53,175 bases of DNA from Thiosulfativibrio sp964601165 (GTDB lineage: Bacteria; Pseudomonadota; Gammaproteobacteria; Thiomicrospirales; Thiomicrospiraceae): NCBI GenBank assembly GCA_964601165.1, contig CAZRMK010000002.1:1-53175 (forward strand). The letters are read 5' to 3'. Made by a program: the position numbers and the translations under genes. The first letter of the stretch is position 1. Every line of letters starts with the position of its first letter. Shown in pieces: positions 23,448 to 32,855 of this stretch. The notes under the pieces were generated by a model that was given only the letters and a program-made list of their open reading frames with translations, had not been told where the DNA came from and did no database searches.

Positions 23448-23592
23448 GTAACCTCTCAAAAACTTAGGGCAGGAAAAACTCGTTCCCATGCTTTGCGTGG
23501 GAATGCATACCTTTTTATGCCTTTAGCGTTGGTATGCATTACCACGCTGGAGCATGGTAACGAGATATTGCCCCGAGTTTTTGAGAAATTAC
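23448..23592. mobile_element. miniature element, IS66-type ends, with nested palindrome
   Basis: Terminal inverted repeats GTAACCTCTCAAAAACT (23448-23464) and, at 23576-23592, the complement of GTAATTTCTCAAAAACT. Perfect 8-bp direct repeats ACCTAAAT at 23440-23447 and 23593-23600. Inside is a second inverted pair (CTCGTTCCCATGC ... GCATGGTAACGAG, with GGAATGCATACC against GGTATGCATTACC). No ORF. It ends 41 bp before the YejA-like start and so lies in that operon's promoter region. Confidence 0.8.
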
Positions 23593-23633
23593 ACCTAAAT
23601 TACTTAAGTGTATGACTTTTAAATGAGAAATTT

Positions 23634-25811
23634 TTGAAACCCGTTAAGACTATCTTTAATATTTTTAGCTTGGTGTTAATTGTTTTTAGCTCGTTGCTTT
23701 CTGTGCAGGCTAGCTGGAATAGTCCTCATTCTCCTGAAGACGTTGCTTCTCCAATTTTGTTTAGTTCTTTTTCTTTACCTCCAAAGCATTTAGACCCTGT
23801 TATTGCTTATAGTAGTAATGAGTTCGCTATTTTGGGGCAAATTTATGAACCTTTATTGCAGTATCATTATTTTAAACAACCCTATACTCTAGAGCCGTTG
23901 CTTCTTGCTGAAATGCCTAAAATTGTTTTTTTAGATAGTCTAGGAAACCAAGTGGTAGCAGATTCTGATGATCTTGCATTTTCTAAATATTATTTCAAAA
24001 TTAAAGAAAATATCCAATTTCAACCGCATCCTGCTTTTGTGAGAAATGAAAAAGGTGAGTTTGTATTACATCAATTAACGGCATCAGAATTAAGAAATAT
24101 TCGAAAAATATCAGATTTTAAACAAACAGCTACGCGAACTTTAGTGCCTCAAGATTTTGTGTATGCGATTCAAAGAATGGGGTTGCGACAAAATCATTCA
24201 CCGGTCTTGGATACCATTGCTAAATATATTGTTGGGCTTAAAGAATTCTCTGAATTAGTGTCTCAAGAGTTTGAAAATGATAATAATTTTAATATTAGGG
24301 ATGTGGATATTTCAGGAGTAACTGTAATCTCTGATACCGAATTCTCGATTAAAATAATAGGACGATATCCGCAGTTTTTATATTGGTTAAGTATGAATTT
24401 CTTTGCTCCTATTCCCTGGGAAGCAACAGCTTTCTATAGTCAGCCAAGATTGATAACAAAGAATATCACTTTAAATACCTACCCTGTTGGAACAGGACCT
24501 TATATGTTAATTGAGAATAACCCCAATAGGCGTATGCATCTGGTTAGAAACCCGTATTATAACCATGGTTTTTTTCCAACTACGGGTTTACCTGAAGGGG
24601 CTGATCCTGCTTTATTAAATGATGCAGGTAAGCCATTACCTTTTATTGAGGAGGTTATTTTTTCCCTTGAAAGAGAAAGTATTCCTATGTGGAATAAATT
24701 TTTGCAAGGCTATTATGATGCTTCTGGTGTAACTTCAGATAGTTTTGCTCAGGCGGTGAATGTATCATCTGTTGGTAGTATGAGTTTAACTCCAGAAATG
24801 GAAGCTAAAGGCATTGGTTTTTTAAATGTGATTCGGCCGACTATCTTCTATATGGCTTTTAATATGGTTGATCCTGTTGTTGGAGGGTATGATGAGGCGT
24901 CGCGTAAATTACGCCAAGCGATTAGTATTGCGATTAATAAGGAGGAATATATTTCTATTTTTATGAATGGTCGAGGGTTAGCGGCTCATGGCCCTATTCC
25001 TCCTGGAATTACGGGGTTTAAAGATGGTGAGCTTGGAATAAATCCTGTTGTTTATAATTGGTATAACGAGCGTCCAAAACGTAAATCTATTGATGTAGCT
25101 AAACAATTACTGGCGGAAGCTGGTTATCCTAATGGCATAAGTAAACAAACAGGGCAACGCTTAACTTTGCATTATGATACCGCTTTAGTTGGCCCAGCTA
25201 GTAAAGCCATTCTTAATTGGTATCGCAAGCAGTTTGAAAGATTGGGTATAGAGTTGGTGATTCGGGCGACAGATTACAATCGCTTTCAAGATAAAGTGCG
25301 AACCGCTTCGGTACAGTTGTTTTCGTGGGGTTGGGGGGCTGACTATCCTGATCCTGAAAACTTTTTATTTTTATTATATGGTGGAAATGCGGTTGTTAAT
25401 GCAGGGAAATCGGGCATAAATAGTGCAAATTATGATAACCCAGAATTTAATGTGTTATTTAAGCAGATTAAGTTAATGGAAAATTCTCCAGAACGACTAG
25501 AACTTATTCAGCAAGCGGTTAGAATTGCCCAAGAAGATGCGCCGTGGGTCTGGGGATTTTTCCCTAAATCTTTAACTTTATATCATAGTTGGTATCACAA
25601 TGTTTGGGCAAATCCTTTAGCCAATAATACTCTTAAATATCGACGTATTGATTATGAAGAAAGAGTTAGAAAGCAAGCTTTGTGGAATCAGCCTGTTATT
25701 TGGCCATTAATTTTATTTGGGATACTTATTGTATTAGCATTTTTTGCTTTAATGCGAACTTATCGACTTAAGCAAAAAACTGTAGTTTTACCTCAAAAGG
25801 TTGGATCCTAA
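23634..25811 (+). CDS. YejA-like peptide ABC transporter substrate-binding protein
   Basis: 725 residues of the SBP_bac_5 (DppA/OppA) family, which binds peptides or related solutes in the periplasm. Signal peptide about 1-26 (ending VQAS). Family segments include DPVIAYSSNEFAILGQIYEPLL, RTLVPQDFVYAIQRM, YPVGTGPYMLIEN and LFSWGWGADYPDPENFLFLLYGG. It is longer than E. coli YejA (about 604), and residues about 690-712 (VIWPLILFGILIVLAFFALM) form a C-terminal transmembrane helix, so it may be anchored to the inner membrane. The start appears to be TTG (23634); the ATG at 23624 is out of frame and stops at once. Stop overlaps the next start (TAATG). Confidence 0.85.
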   Translation: MKPVKTIFNIFSLVLIVFSSLLSVQASWNSPHSPEDVASPILFSSFSLPPKHLDPVIAYSSNEFAILGQIYEPLLQYHYFKQPYTLEPLLLAEMPKIVFLDSLGNQVVADSDDLAFSKYYFKIKENIQFQPHPAFVRNEKGEFVLHQLTASELRNIRKISDFKQTATRTLVPQDFVYAIQRMGLRQNHSPVLDTIAKYIVGLKEFSELVSQEFENDNNFNIRDVDISGVTVISDTEFSIKIIGRYPQFLYWLSMNFFAPIPWEATAFYSQPRLITKNITLNTYPVGTGPYMLIENNPNRRMHLVRNPYYNHGFFPTTGLPEGADPALLNDAGKPLPFIEEVIFSLERESIPMWNKFLQGYYDASGVTSDSFAQAVNVSSVGSMSLTPEMEAKGIGFLNVIRPTIFYMAFNMVDPVVGGYDEASRKLRQAISIAINKEEYISIFMNGRGLAAHGPIPPGITGFKDGELGINPVVYNWYNERPKRKSIDVAKQLLAEAGYPNGISKQTGQRLTLHYDTALVGPASKAILNWYRKQFERLGIELVIRATDYNRFQDKVRTASVQLFSWGWGADYPDPENFLFLLYGGNAVVNAGKSGINSANYDNPEFNVLFKQIKLMENSPERLELIQQAVRIAQEDAPWVWGFFPKSLTLYHSWYHNVWANPLANNTLKYRRIDYEERVRKQALWNQPVIWPLILFGILIVLAFFALMRTYRLKQKTVVLPQKVGS

Positions 25812-26791
25812 TGTTTGCTTATATTATTAGGCGGTTACTTTTTGCTATTCCAATTCTAATTGGAGTTAATTTTATTACTTTCGCTTTATTTTTTATGATT
25901 AGTACGCCTGATGATATGGCGCGGGCGCAGTTGGGAGCAAAACAAACTACCCCAGAAATGATTGCAGCTTGGAAGGTGGCACGGGGTTATGATAAGCCGT
26001 TATTTATTAATTTAGAAGCCTCTGGTTTAGACAAAATATCAGAAACTTTGTTTGTGCAAGAATCGGTTAAGTTGTTTATGTTTGATTTTGGACAGTCGGA
26101 TTCAGGCAGGCAAATTTCTGCCGATATTCAAGAGCGCATGATTCCTAGCTTATCTATAGCTTTACCCACTTTTATAATTGCCATAGTGACTAATATTGCG
26201 ATTGCATTGTTAATTATTTTATTTAGGCGAACCATCCTAGATACTGTAACTATGATGGTTGCAGTGGCAATTATGTCGGTTTCTGGATTATTTTATATTA
26301 TCGCAGGACAGGTTTTATTTAGTCAAATATTACGCTGGGTACCTATTTCAGGTTATGAAACGGGTTGGGAGGGGGTTAAGTTTTTAATTCTTCCTGTATT
26401 AATTGGCGTTTTTGCTGGTTTAGGGGCAGGAGTTCGCTGGTATCGTAGTATATTTTTAGAAGAAATTAATAAAGATTATGTTCGCACCGCACGGGCGAAG
26501 GGTCTTTCTGAAATTAAAGTTTTATTTACCCATGTGTTACAAAACGGCATGTTGCCAATTTTAACCGGAGTGGTGGTGGTGATTCCTACTTTGTTTATGG
26601 GTAGCCTGATTATGGAATCATTTTTTGCCATTCCTGGCTTAGGAAGTTACACGATTGATGCCATTCAATCGCAAGACTTTAGTATTGTTAAAGCGATGGT
26701 GTTTTTAGGTTCTGTGCTTTATATTATTGGCTTAATTTTAACCGATATTTCTTATACTTTCTTCGATCCTAGAGTGAGATTAAGCAAATGA
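25811..26791 (+). CDS. ABC transporter permease, DppB/OppB/YejB type
   Basis: 326 residues, six predicted transmembrane helices, beginning MFAYIIRRLLFAIPILIGVNFITF, the standard OppB-type N-terminus. The cytoplasmic coupling loop (EAA-like) reads DYVRTARAKGLSEIKVLFTHVLQNGMLP. It pairs with the next gene to form the channel. Coupled upstream (1-nt overlap) and downstream (4-nt ATGA overlap). Confidence 0.92.
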   Translation: MFAYIIRRLLFAIPILIGVNFITFALFFMISTPDDMARAQLGAKQTTPEMIAAWKVARGYDKPLFINLEASGLDKISETLFVQESVKLFMFDFGQSDSGRQISADIQERMIPSLSIALPTFIIAIVTNIAIALLIILFRRTILDTVTMMVAVAIMSVSGLFYIIAGQVLFSQILRWVPISGYETGWEGVKFLILPVLIGVFAGLGAGVRWYRSIFLEEINKDYVRTARAKGLSEIKVLFTHVLQNGMLPILTGVVVVIPTLFMGSLIMESFFAIPGLGSYTIDAIQSQDFSIVKAMVFLGSVLYIIGLILTDISYTFFDPRVRLSK

Positions 26792-28176
26792 GTCTGGTTT
26801 TTTTCTGGACTGATTATATGATCTGGGGATTAGTAATTGCTATTGTTCTCTGGGCAAGAGTCATTGGTAAATCGCCTCAAGTTAAGAAACAATGGACACA
26901 GATTTTTGAATCGAAAGTTGCGGTTATTTCAGCGGTGATATTGTTGACTTATGTTGTCATCGCTTTATTAGATTCAATTAATTTCACCCAAACATTACCA
27001 CCACTGCAAGAACAAGCCAATTTATCAGGCATATTCAGAACACAAAGTGTATTTGATGCCATTTTTTCTCATCTGGCGCATTATTCAGAAAGAACCTATT
27101 CTGCACCCTTTGCTTTGTTTGAACATAATAAAAGCATGCAAATATCTGTCTCTGGTGAGGTGGAATATTTATATTTGCCTTTGCAAAATATAGTTCCTAC
27201 GGCATCTATTCTGTTTGAATCTATAAGAGGCATGGTGATAGGGTTAGGGCTTAGTCTATTTTTTATTGGCTTACATATATTCTGGAAATCTATTAAAAAA
27301 TCTGTTCCTTTTTGGTCGTACTGTAAAAAAGTTTGGCGACAACAAACCGTTATCCCATGGCGAACTGCTTATGCGACTTTTGCGGTAATACTAACCCTGT
27401 TTAGTATTTTTTATATTTTAAGTTTTTCCTTTCATGTGTTAGGCACCGATAAGGTGGGAGGAGATGTTTTTTATGAGGCTTTAAAAAGTATTCGTACAGG
27501 AATGTTAATTGGAGTATTAACCACCTTGGTTATGTTGCCTTTAGCTCTTATATTAGGCATTAGTGCGGGGCTGTTTAGGGGCTGGGTTGATGATGTTATT
27601 CAATATCTTTACACTACTCTTAATTCTATTCCTGGAGTATTGCTTATTGCGGCAGCGGTGTTAGTGATGCAGGTTATGCTGAGTAATAATCCCGACTGGT
27701 TTACTTCAACCGAAGAGCGAGCCGATATGCGGCTATTGTTTTTAATTCTTATTTTAGGAGTTACTAGTTGGACAGGGCTATGTCGATTACTGCGTGCAGA
27801 AACCCTTAAAATTAGCCAGCTAGAATTTGTTATAGCCGCTAAGGCTTTTGGGGTGAGTCGATTTAAAATCATTACTCAACATATTCTTCCTAATCTAATG
27901 CACATTGTATTAATCTCAGTGGTGCTAGATTTTAGTGGTCTGGTGCTAGCTGAAGCAGTATTATCTTATGTCGGAATCGGGGTTGACCCCACCATGCACA
28001 GTTGGGGCAATATGATTAACCAAGCAAGACTAGAAATGGCGAGGATGCCAATGGTTTGGTGGTCGTTATTTTCGGCGTTCTTTTTTATGTTTGTTTTAGT
28101 GTTAGCTGCCAATTTGTTTTCAGATAGAATTCAAACTGTTTTAGACCCTAGAAACTTTTCGCTGAGTGGTAAATAG
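26788..28176 (+). CDS. ABC transporter permease, OppC/YejE type, with long N-terminal part
   Basis: 462 residues. The C-terminal 260 are a normal OppC-type domain (GTDKVGGDVFYEALKSIRTGM; coupling loop EFVIAAKAFGVSRFKIITQHILPN). The first 200 residues add transmembrane segments near 10-27, 38-58 and 145-165 and a periplasmic stretch between the latter two, longer than in DppC/OppC but in keeping with YejE-type subunits. Start by ATGA overlap with the previous gene. Confidence 0.88.
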   Translation: MSLVFFWTDYMIWGLVIAIVLWARVIGKSPQVKKQWTQIFESKVAVISAVILLTYVVIALLDSINFTQTLPPLQEQANLSGIFRTQSVFDAIFSHLAHYSERTYSAPFALFEHNKSMQISVSGEVEYLYLPLQNIVPTASILFESIRGMVIGLGLSLFFIGLHIFWKSIKKSVPFWSYCKKVWRQQTVIPWRTAYATFAVILTLFSIFYILSFSFHVLGTDKVGGDVFYEALKSIRTGMLIGVLTTLVMLPLALILGISAGLFRGWVDDVIQYLYTTLNSIPGVLLIAAAVLVMQVMLSNNPDWFTSTEERADMRLLFLILILGVTSWTGLCRLLRAETLKISQLEFVIAAKAFGVSRFKIITQHILPNLMHIVLISVVLDFSGLVLAEAVLSYVGIGVDPTMHSWGNMINQARLEMARMPMVWWSLFSAFFFMFVLVLAANLFSDRIQTVLDPRNFSLSGK

Positions 28177-28190
28177 GAAGATAGGATGAT

Positions 28191-29825
28191 ATGAGTATTT
28201 TAACCGTTCAAAATCTTTGCCTTAAAGTTAATGATACCGAGTTGCTTAAAAATGTCAGCTTTTCCATAGAGCAGGGTGAAATTTTTGCCCTAGTGGGGGA
28301 ATCTGGCAGTGGTAAATCTTTAACATCGTTAGCGATTATGAGATTACTGCCAGAAGCTTTAAGAGTTACCCAAGGAAAAGTAATTTTGCATCAGCAAGAC
28401 TTATTTGCCCTGCCTGAATCTAAAATGCAACAGGTTAGAGGTAAGCAGGTTGCGATGATTTTTCAAGAACCCATGACCTCACTAAACCCAGTAATGAAAG
28501 TAGGTGAGCAGGTAGCAGAAGTCTTGCGTGTTCATCTAAAATCATCAACCAAACAAGCCAAAGAAAAAGTAGTATCTTTGTTTGAAGAAGTAGGAATGCC
28601 ATCTCCAGAAGAACGATATGATTGGTATCCCCATCAACTCTCTGGCGGGCAAAAACAGCGAGTTATGATTGCAATGGCTCTAGCCTGCGAACCTGATATG
28701 TTAATTGCCGATGAGCCGACTACTGCTCTTGATGTCACTATTCAAGCACAGGTTTTACAGCTATTAAAGCACCTTCGTGACACCAGAGGACTTTCTATTT
28801 TATTTATTACTCATGACATGGGAATAGTGCATGAAATGGCAGATAAAGTGGCAGTAATGCGCGAGGGAGAAATTGTAGAGCAGGCGAAAAAAGATGATTT
28901 TTTTAATAATCCATCCCATCCATATACTAAAAGATTATTAACAGATGCTGTTGCTAAAAAATCTTTTAAACCAGCATTAGACACTGAAACTTTACTGGAT
29001 ATAAAACAATTAAAAGTACATTTTCCAATTAAAAAAGGTCTTTTTCAACGAACCGTAGGTCATGTTAAGGCGGTGGATGGGGTTAACCTAACAATATCCA
29101 AGGGGCAAACCCTCGCATTGGTTGGTGAATCTGGGAGTGGCAAAAGCACTATTGGTCAAGCTATTTTGAAGTTAGTTGATGCAACGGATGGTCAAGTCCA
29201 CTTTTCCAATCAGGGTAATAAATCTGCTCCTGTTGATCTAGTATCTCTTAGCGAACGTCAAATGAAGCCGTTACGTAAAAAGATTCAAGTCATATTTCAA
29301 GACCCTTTTTCGGCACTCAATCCACGGATGACGGTGTTAGAAATTATTCGTGAAGGCATGGTCAGTCTTAAAGTTGGCCCTAAAACTAAAGCAGAGCAAG
29401 AAGCTAGAGTTAGTGTTTTACTTGATCAAGTAGGCCTGTTGTCAGAACATAAAAATCGTTATCCTCATGAGTTTTCAGGCGGGCAACGCCAAAGAATTGG
29501 TATTGCTAGAGCTTTAGCTGTAGAGCCAGATCTTATTATTTGCGACGAACCTACCAGTGCGTTAGATGTTTCTGTAAGGGCACAAGTGCTTAATCTGTTA
29601 GAAGAGTTACAACAAGAACATCAAATGTCTTATTTATTTATTACCCATGATTTATCCATCATACCCACCATTGCACACCAAGTTGCAGTTATGCAACAGG
29701 GAATTATTGTTGAACAAGGTCTTGTTGAAGAGGTTATGCTTAATCCTCAACATGAATATACGAAAAACTTGTTAAAATCTGCTCCAAAACTTATACTTAA
29801 GGAGTTTATTAAAGGGAAACATTAA
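28191..29825 (+). CDS. double-domain ABC transporter ATPase (YejF type)
   Basis: 544 residues containing both peptide-transporter ATPases in one chain. Domain 1: Walker A GESGSGKS (about 37-44), LSGGQKQRVMIAMAL, Walker B LIADEPTTALD. Domain 2: GESGSGKSTIGQA (about 311), FSGGQRQRIGIARAL, LIICDEPTSALD. Both halves keep all catalytic motifs and the C-terminal NPSHPYTKRLL / NPQHEYTKNLL tails of the OppD/OppF family. Completes a self-contained importer with the three genes upstream. Confidence 0.95.
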   Translation: MSILTVQNLCLKVNDTELLKNVSFSIEQGEIFALVGESGSGKSLTSLAIMRLLPEALRVTQGKVILHQQDLFALPESKMQQVRGKQVAMIFQEPMTSLNPVMKVGEQVAEVLRVHLKSSTKQAKEKVVSLFEEVGMPSPEERYDWYPHQLSGGQKQRVMIAMALACEPDMLIADEPTTALDVTIQAQVLQLLKHLRDTRGLSILFITHDMGIVHEMADKVAVMREGEIVEQAKKDDFFNNPSHPYTKRLLTDAVAKKSFKPALDTETLLDIKQLKVHFPIKKGLFQRTVGHVKAVDGVNLTISKGQTLALVGESGSGKSTIGQAILKLVDATDGQVHFSNQGNKSAPVDLVSLSERQMKPLRKKIQVIFQDPFSALNPRMTVLEIIREGMVSLKVGPKTKAEQEARVSVLLDQVGLLSEHKNRYPHEFSGGQRQRIGIARALAVEPDLIICDEPTSALDVSVRAQVLNLLEELQQEHQMSYLFITHDLSIIPTIAHQVAVMQQGIIVEQGLVEEVMLNPQHEYTKNLLKSAPKLILKEFIKGKH

Positions 29826-29826
29826 A

Positions 29827-30180
29827 ATGAAAACATTAATTAAAATAGCTTTACCAGCAATCTTATTATTAGGTTTAACTGCTTGCTCAACTAGTCCTGT
29901 AGTTGATACACATGGTGTAGATAAGGCTCAGTTTGAACGTGATTTAGCGGAATGTGAAAGTATTGTTGATCAAATGGAACAGGGAGAAACAGTTGCTAGA
30001 AGTGCTGCATTCGGTGCAGTCGTTGGCGGAATATTTGGAGCTATTTCTGGCAATGTTGAATCAGGACTTCTTCTTGGTGGTGCAGGAGGCGGTGCAGCCA
30101 GTGCCTTGTCTACCGATCAAGAAAGAGCACAAATGATTAGAACCTGTTTGCGTAATCGTGGTTATAATGTATTGAATTAA
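29827..30180 (+). CDS. glycine-zipper lipoprotein
   Basis: 117 residues with a lipoprotein signal (LLLGLTAC; lipidated Cys about 20) followed by a short linker, a conserved-type DLAECESIV segment and a glycine-zipper helix (SAAFGAVVGGIFGAISGNVESGLLLGGAGGGAASAL). The end NRGYNVLN is seen in many small outer-membrane lipoproteins. It begins 1 bp after the ATPase stop, so it is probably co-transcribed, but nothing ties it functionally to transport. The stop overlaps glnD by 4 nt (convergent). Confidence 0.8.
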   Translation: MKTLIKIALPAILLLGLTACSTSPVVDTHGVDKAQFERDLAECESIVDQMEQGETVARSAAFGAVVGGIFGAISGNVESGLLLGGAGGGAASALSTDQERAQMIRTCLRNRGYNVLN

Positions 30181-32819
30181 CAACCTATTTCTGCAATAAG
30201 TTCTTCTTTAAGATTTGCTAAAACTGCTTTATCGTTAATGGCTTGATTGTTCATGTCACTGATTAAGAAAACATCTTCGGCTTTTTCGCCAATGGTATGT
30301 ATCTTGGCGTCATGCACGCGAATGTTTTCTTTTTTAAATACTTGTCCTATTTTGGCGAGTAGCCCAGGTATATCTTTAGCATTTAAGCTTAATTCAGTTA
30401 GTTTGGAATTAATTTTCTCAAAAGAAATTTCAATTGGGGTATCAAAACAGCGAATAATCCTATTTTGAGATATATTAGGAACGCTGGATGGTATGTCTTC
30501 TGTTAGTTTAGTTTTTAGTGAGAAAGTTATCTGTTCAAGAGTATCTAAGGACTTAATCGGTTGATTGTCTTGATTGAGAAAATAAATCAGCACAAGAGTA
30601 AAGTCGTTAATGCCTGAATAGGTTTTTGCTTCAACAATGTTGAGGTTAAGTCGCTCGAGTATATGAGTGAAATGGGCAAATAAAAAGTCTTTGCCCGGCA
30701 TATAAATAATCATCTCAGAAGCACCTTTTTGGGAAGTGCTTTCAATGTGAGTGAAGATAGTTTGCTGGTCTTTCTGAAAAAGTAGTTTGGTGATGCGAGC
30801 GATTTCTCTAGCGGATTGATGGCTAAAAAACAGCGTGTCTGCAAAGGTATCCCAAAAGGGTTGAAAGTCTTGGGCAGTTATTCCACGGCTAATGAGTAGT
30901 TCACGAGCTTTTTCTTTATTTTGTAAAGCAAGTTTTTTGCGGTTTTTGGGGGTGGATGAGGCTTTATCTAAGGCTTGTGAGGTTGCATTATAAAGTTGTA
31001 AAAATAAAGCATTTTTCCATTCGTTCCAAACTGCTTTTGAAGTTGATAAAACATCTGCTACCGTTAGTAAATATAGGTAATTTAGATTTTCTTGGGTTTC
31101 TACTATATCTACAAATCGTTGAATTACCTCAGGATCGCTTAGATCTTTGCGTTGTGCGACGGATGAAAAGTCGAGATGCTTTAAAACTAACCAGTGTAAT
31201 AACTCAGCATCTCTTTTAGAGAGATTATGCTGTTGACTAAACTTGACAGTGTCCTCTGCTCCAAGTACTTCGTGAGATCCGCCCCTGCCTTTGCCAATAT
31301 CATGAAATAATCCTGCCAGAATAAGTATTTCTGGTTTGCATAGTTCTTTAGCGATTTGGTGAGCGGTGGGGAATTCATAGGCAAACTCACCTAAAAAGAA
31401 ACGTCTAAGGTGACGAATGACTAAAATTGTATGTTCATCAACCGTATAGGCGTGAAAAATATTAAACTGCATTAGACCTGTTATTTTATAGAATGCAGGT
31501 AAATAGGCTCCTAAAATTCCATAGCTATGCATTCTTTTTATGGCAGTATGCACCCCTTTTGGTTGGCGAAATATTTCAATAAATAAGGCTTTGTTAATAG
31601 GGTCTTTTCTAAACTCATCATCAATTAGGTAGAGGTGTCCGCGTATTAATCGAATGGTGCGTGAGCGAATGCCTTTTATGCTGTCGGCATAATTTTCTAA
31701 AATAATAAATATTTCTAGTAGTGCTGTTGGGTTTTTTCTAAATAAATTCTCTTGATGAACATCTAAATATTGGTTAATGATTCTAAAACGTGGATTAATT
31801 TGAATGATTTCATCTGTTTTTTGGTTAAAAATATCTTCTCTAAAATGTTGTAGTAAAATTTCATTTAGTTTGGCGACAGAGCGTACATTTTGATAGTAGC
31901 TACTCATAAAGGATTCAACGGCTTTTTGTTCATCTGTTTCTGAGTAACCAAATAGTTTGGCTACTTTTTGTTGGTTATCGAAGAGTAAGCGGTCTTCTGC
32001 ACGATTTTTTAATTTATGTAGTGCGAATCTGATACGGGATAAATAGTGATAAGCATCGCGGATTTCATGAAATTCTTCATTAGAGATAAAGTTGGATTTA
32101 ACCAGTTCTTGCAGTGAAGAGGCACCAAAGTGACGTTTTGCAACCCAAAGCATGCTTTGTATGTCTCGAAGCCCTCCGGGGCTTTCTTTAACATTAGGCT
32201 CTAGTTGGTAAAGTGCATTATTAAAGCGTTGGTGACGTTTTTTTTGTTCAAGTTGTTTAGCACTAAAGAAGTTTGCACTTGGCCAAAATCGTTTTGAATG
32301 CCATAGTAGTTGGAGGCTATGAAATGGGTCGTAGTTGCCAGTTAGCCAGCGAGATTCTAGTAAGTTGGTTGCGGTACTGACATCTTCTTTTCCTGTCTCG
32401 ATGGTTTCTTGAAAGCTCCTTATGGCATGGCCTACCTGAAAACCTAAATCCCATAAAAAAGTAATAAAGATGGAAAGTTCTTTTTCATAATTTTGATATT
32501 CTTCAGAAATAATAGCGATGTCAATGTCTGAAAAAGGATGTAATTCGTCGCGCCCATAACCTCCAACTGCAAGTAGTGCGGCTTCTTGTTGGAGTTTTTT
32601 GGGGATTAAGTTTTGCCAGGTTTTTTTTAGAACTTGATCAACATAAGAACTTCTTTGCTGAAGCAAGTGTTCAATTGGGATAAGCTCATCAAATTGCTTA
32701 AATTGTTGGGTATTAAAGTTTTTTAATAAATCACGCCCTAATTTACTAGCGGATAATAGGTCTTTGTCTTTAAGTTTGTTAAGGAACTCAACAAAAGAAG
32801 GAGGCGATGGTTTTGTCAT
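30177..32819 (-). CDS. glnD: [protein-PII] uridylyltransferase GlnD
   Basis: 880-residue nitrogen sensor that uridylylates or de-uridylylates PII according to glutamine level. Nucleotidyltransferase site GGYGRDELHPFSDIDIAI with Asp98 and Asp100; HD hydrolase motif LAGLFHDIGKGRGGSHE; two C-terminal ACT domains (EMIIYMPGKDFLFAHFTHIL and ELSLNAKDIPGLLAKIGQVF) that sense glutamine. All motifs are intact and the length is normal. Map lies 36 bp upstream on the same strand, the same order as in E. coli. Confidence 0.97.
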   Translation of the reverse strand: MTKPSPPSFVEFLNKLKDKDLLSASKLGRDLLKNFNTQQFKQFDELIPIEHLLQQRSSYVDQVLKKTWQNLIPKKLQQEAALLAVGGYGRDELHPFSDIDIAIISEEYQNYEKELSIFITFLWDLGFQVGHAIRSFQETIETGKEDVSTATNLLESRWLTGNYDPFHSLQLLWHSKRFWPSANFFSAKQLEQKKRHQRFNNALYQLEPNVKESPGGLRDIQSMLWVAKRHFGASSLQELVKSNFISNEEFHEIRDAYHYLSRIRFALHKLKNRAEDRLLFDNQQKVAKLFGYSETDEQKAVESFMSSYYQNVRSVAKLNEILLQHFREDIFNQKTDEIIQINPRFRIINQYLDVHQENLFRKNPTALLEIFIILENYADSIKGIRSRTIRLIRGHLYLIDDEFRKDPINKALFIEIFRQPKGVHTAIKRMHSYGILGAYLPAFYKITGLMQFNIFHAYTVDEHTILVIRHLRRFFLGEFAYEFPTAHQIAKELCKPEILILAGLFHDIGKGRGGSHEVLGAEDTVKFSQQHNLSKRDAELLHWLVLKHLDFSSVAQRKDLSDPEVIQRFVDIVETQENLNYLYLLTVADVLSTSKAVWNEWKNALFLQLYNATSQALDKASSTPKNRKKLALQNKEKARELLISRGITAQDFQPFWDTFADTLFFSHQSAREIARITKLLFQKDQQTIFTHIESTSQKGASEMIIYMPGKDFLFAHFTHILERLNLNIVEAKTYSGINDFTLVLIYFLNQDNQPIKSLDTLEQITFSLKTKLTEDIPSSVPNISQNRIIRCFDTPIEISFEKINSKLTELSLNAKDIPGLLAKIGQVFKKENIRVHDAKIHTIGEKAEDVFLISDMNNQAINDKAVLANLKEELIAEIGC

Positions 32820-32855
32820 TAGGTCTTTCCTTTTATTATACTTGCAGATTAGGGT

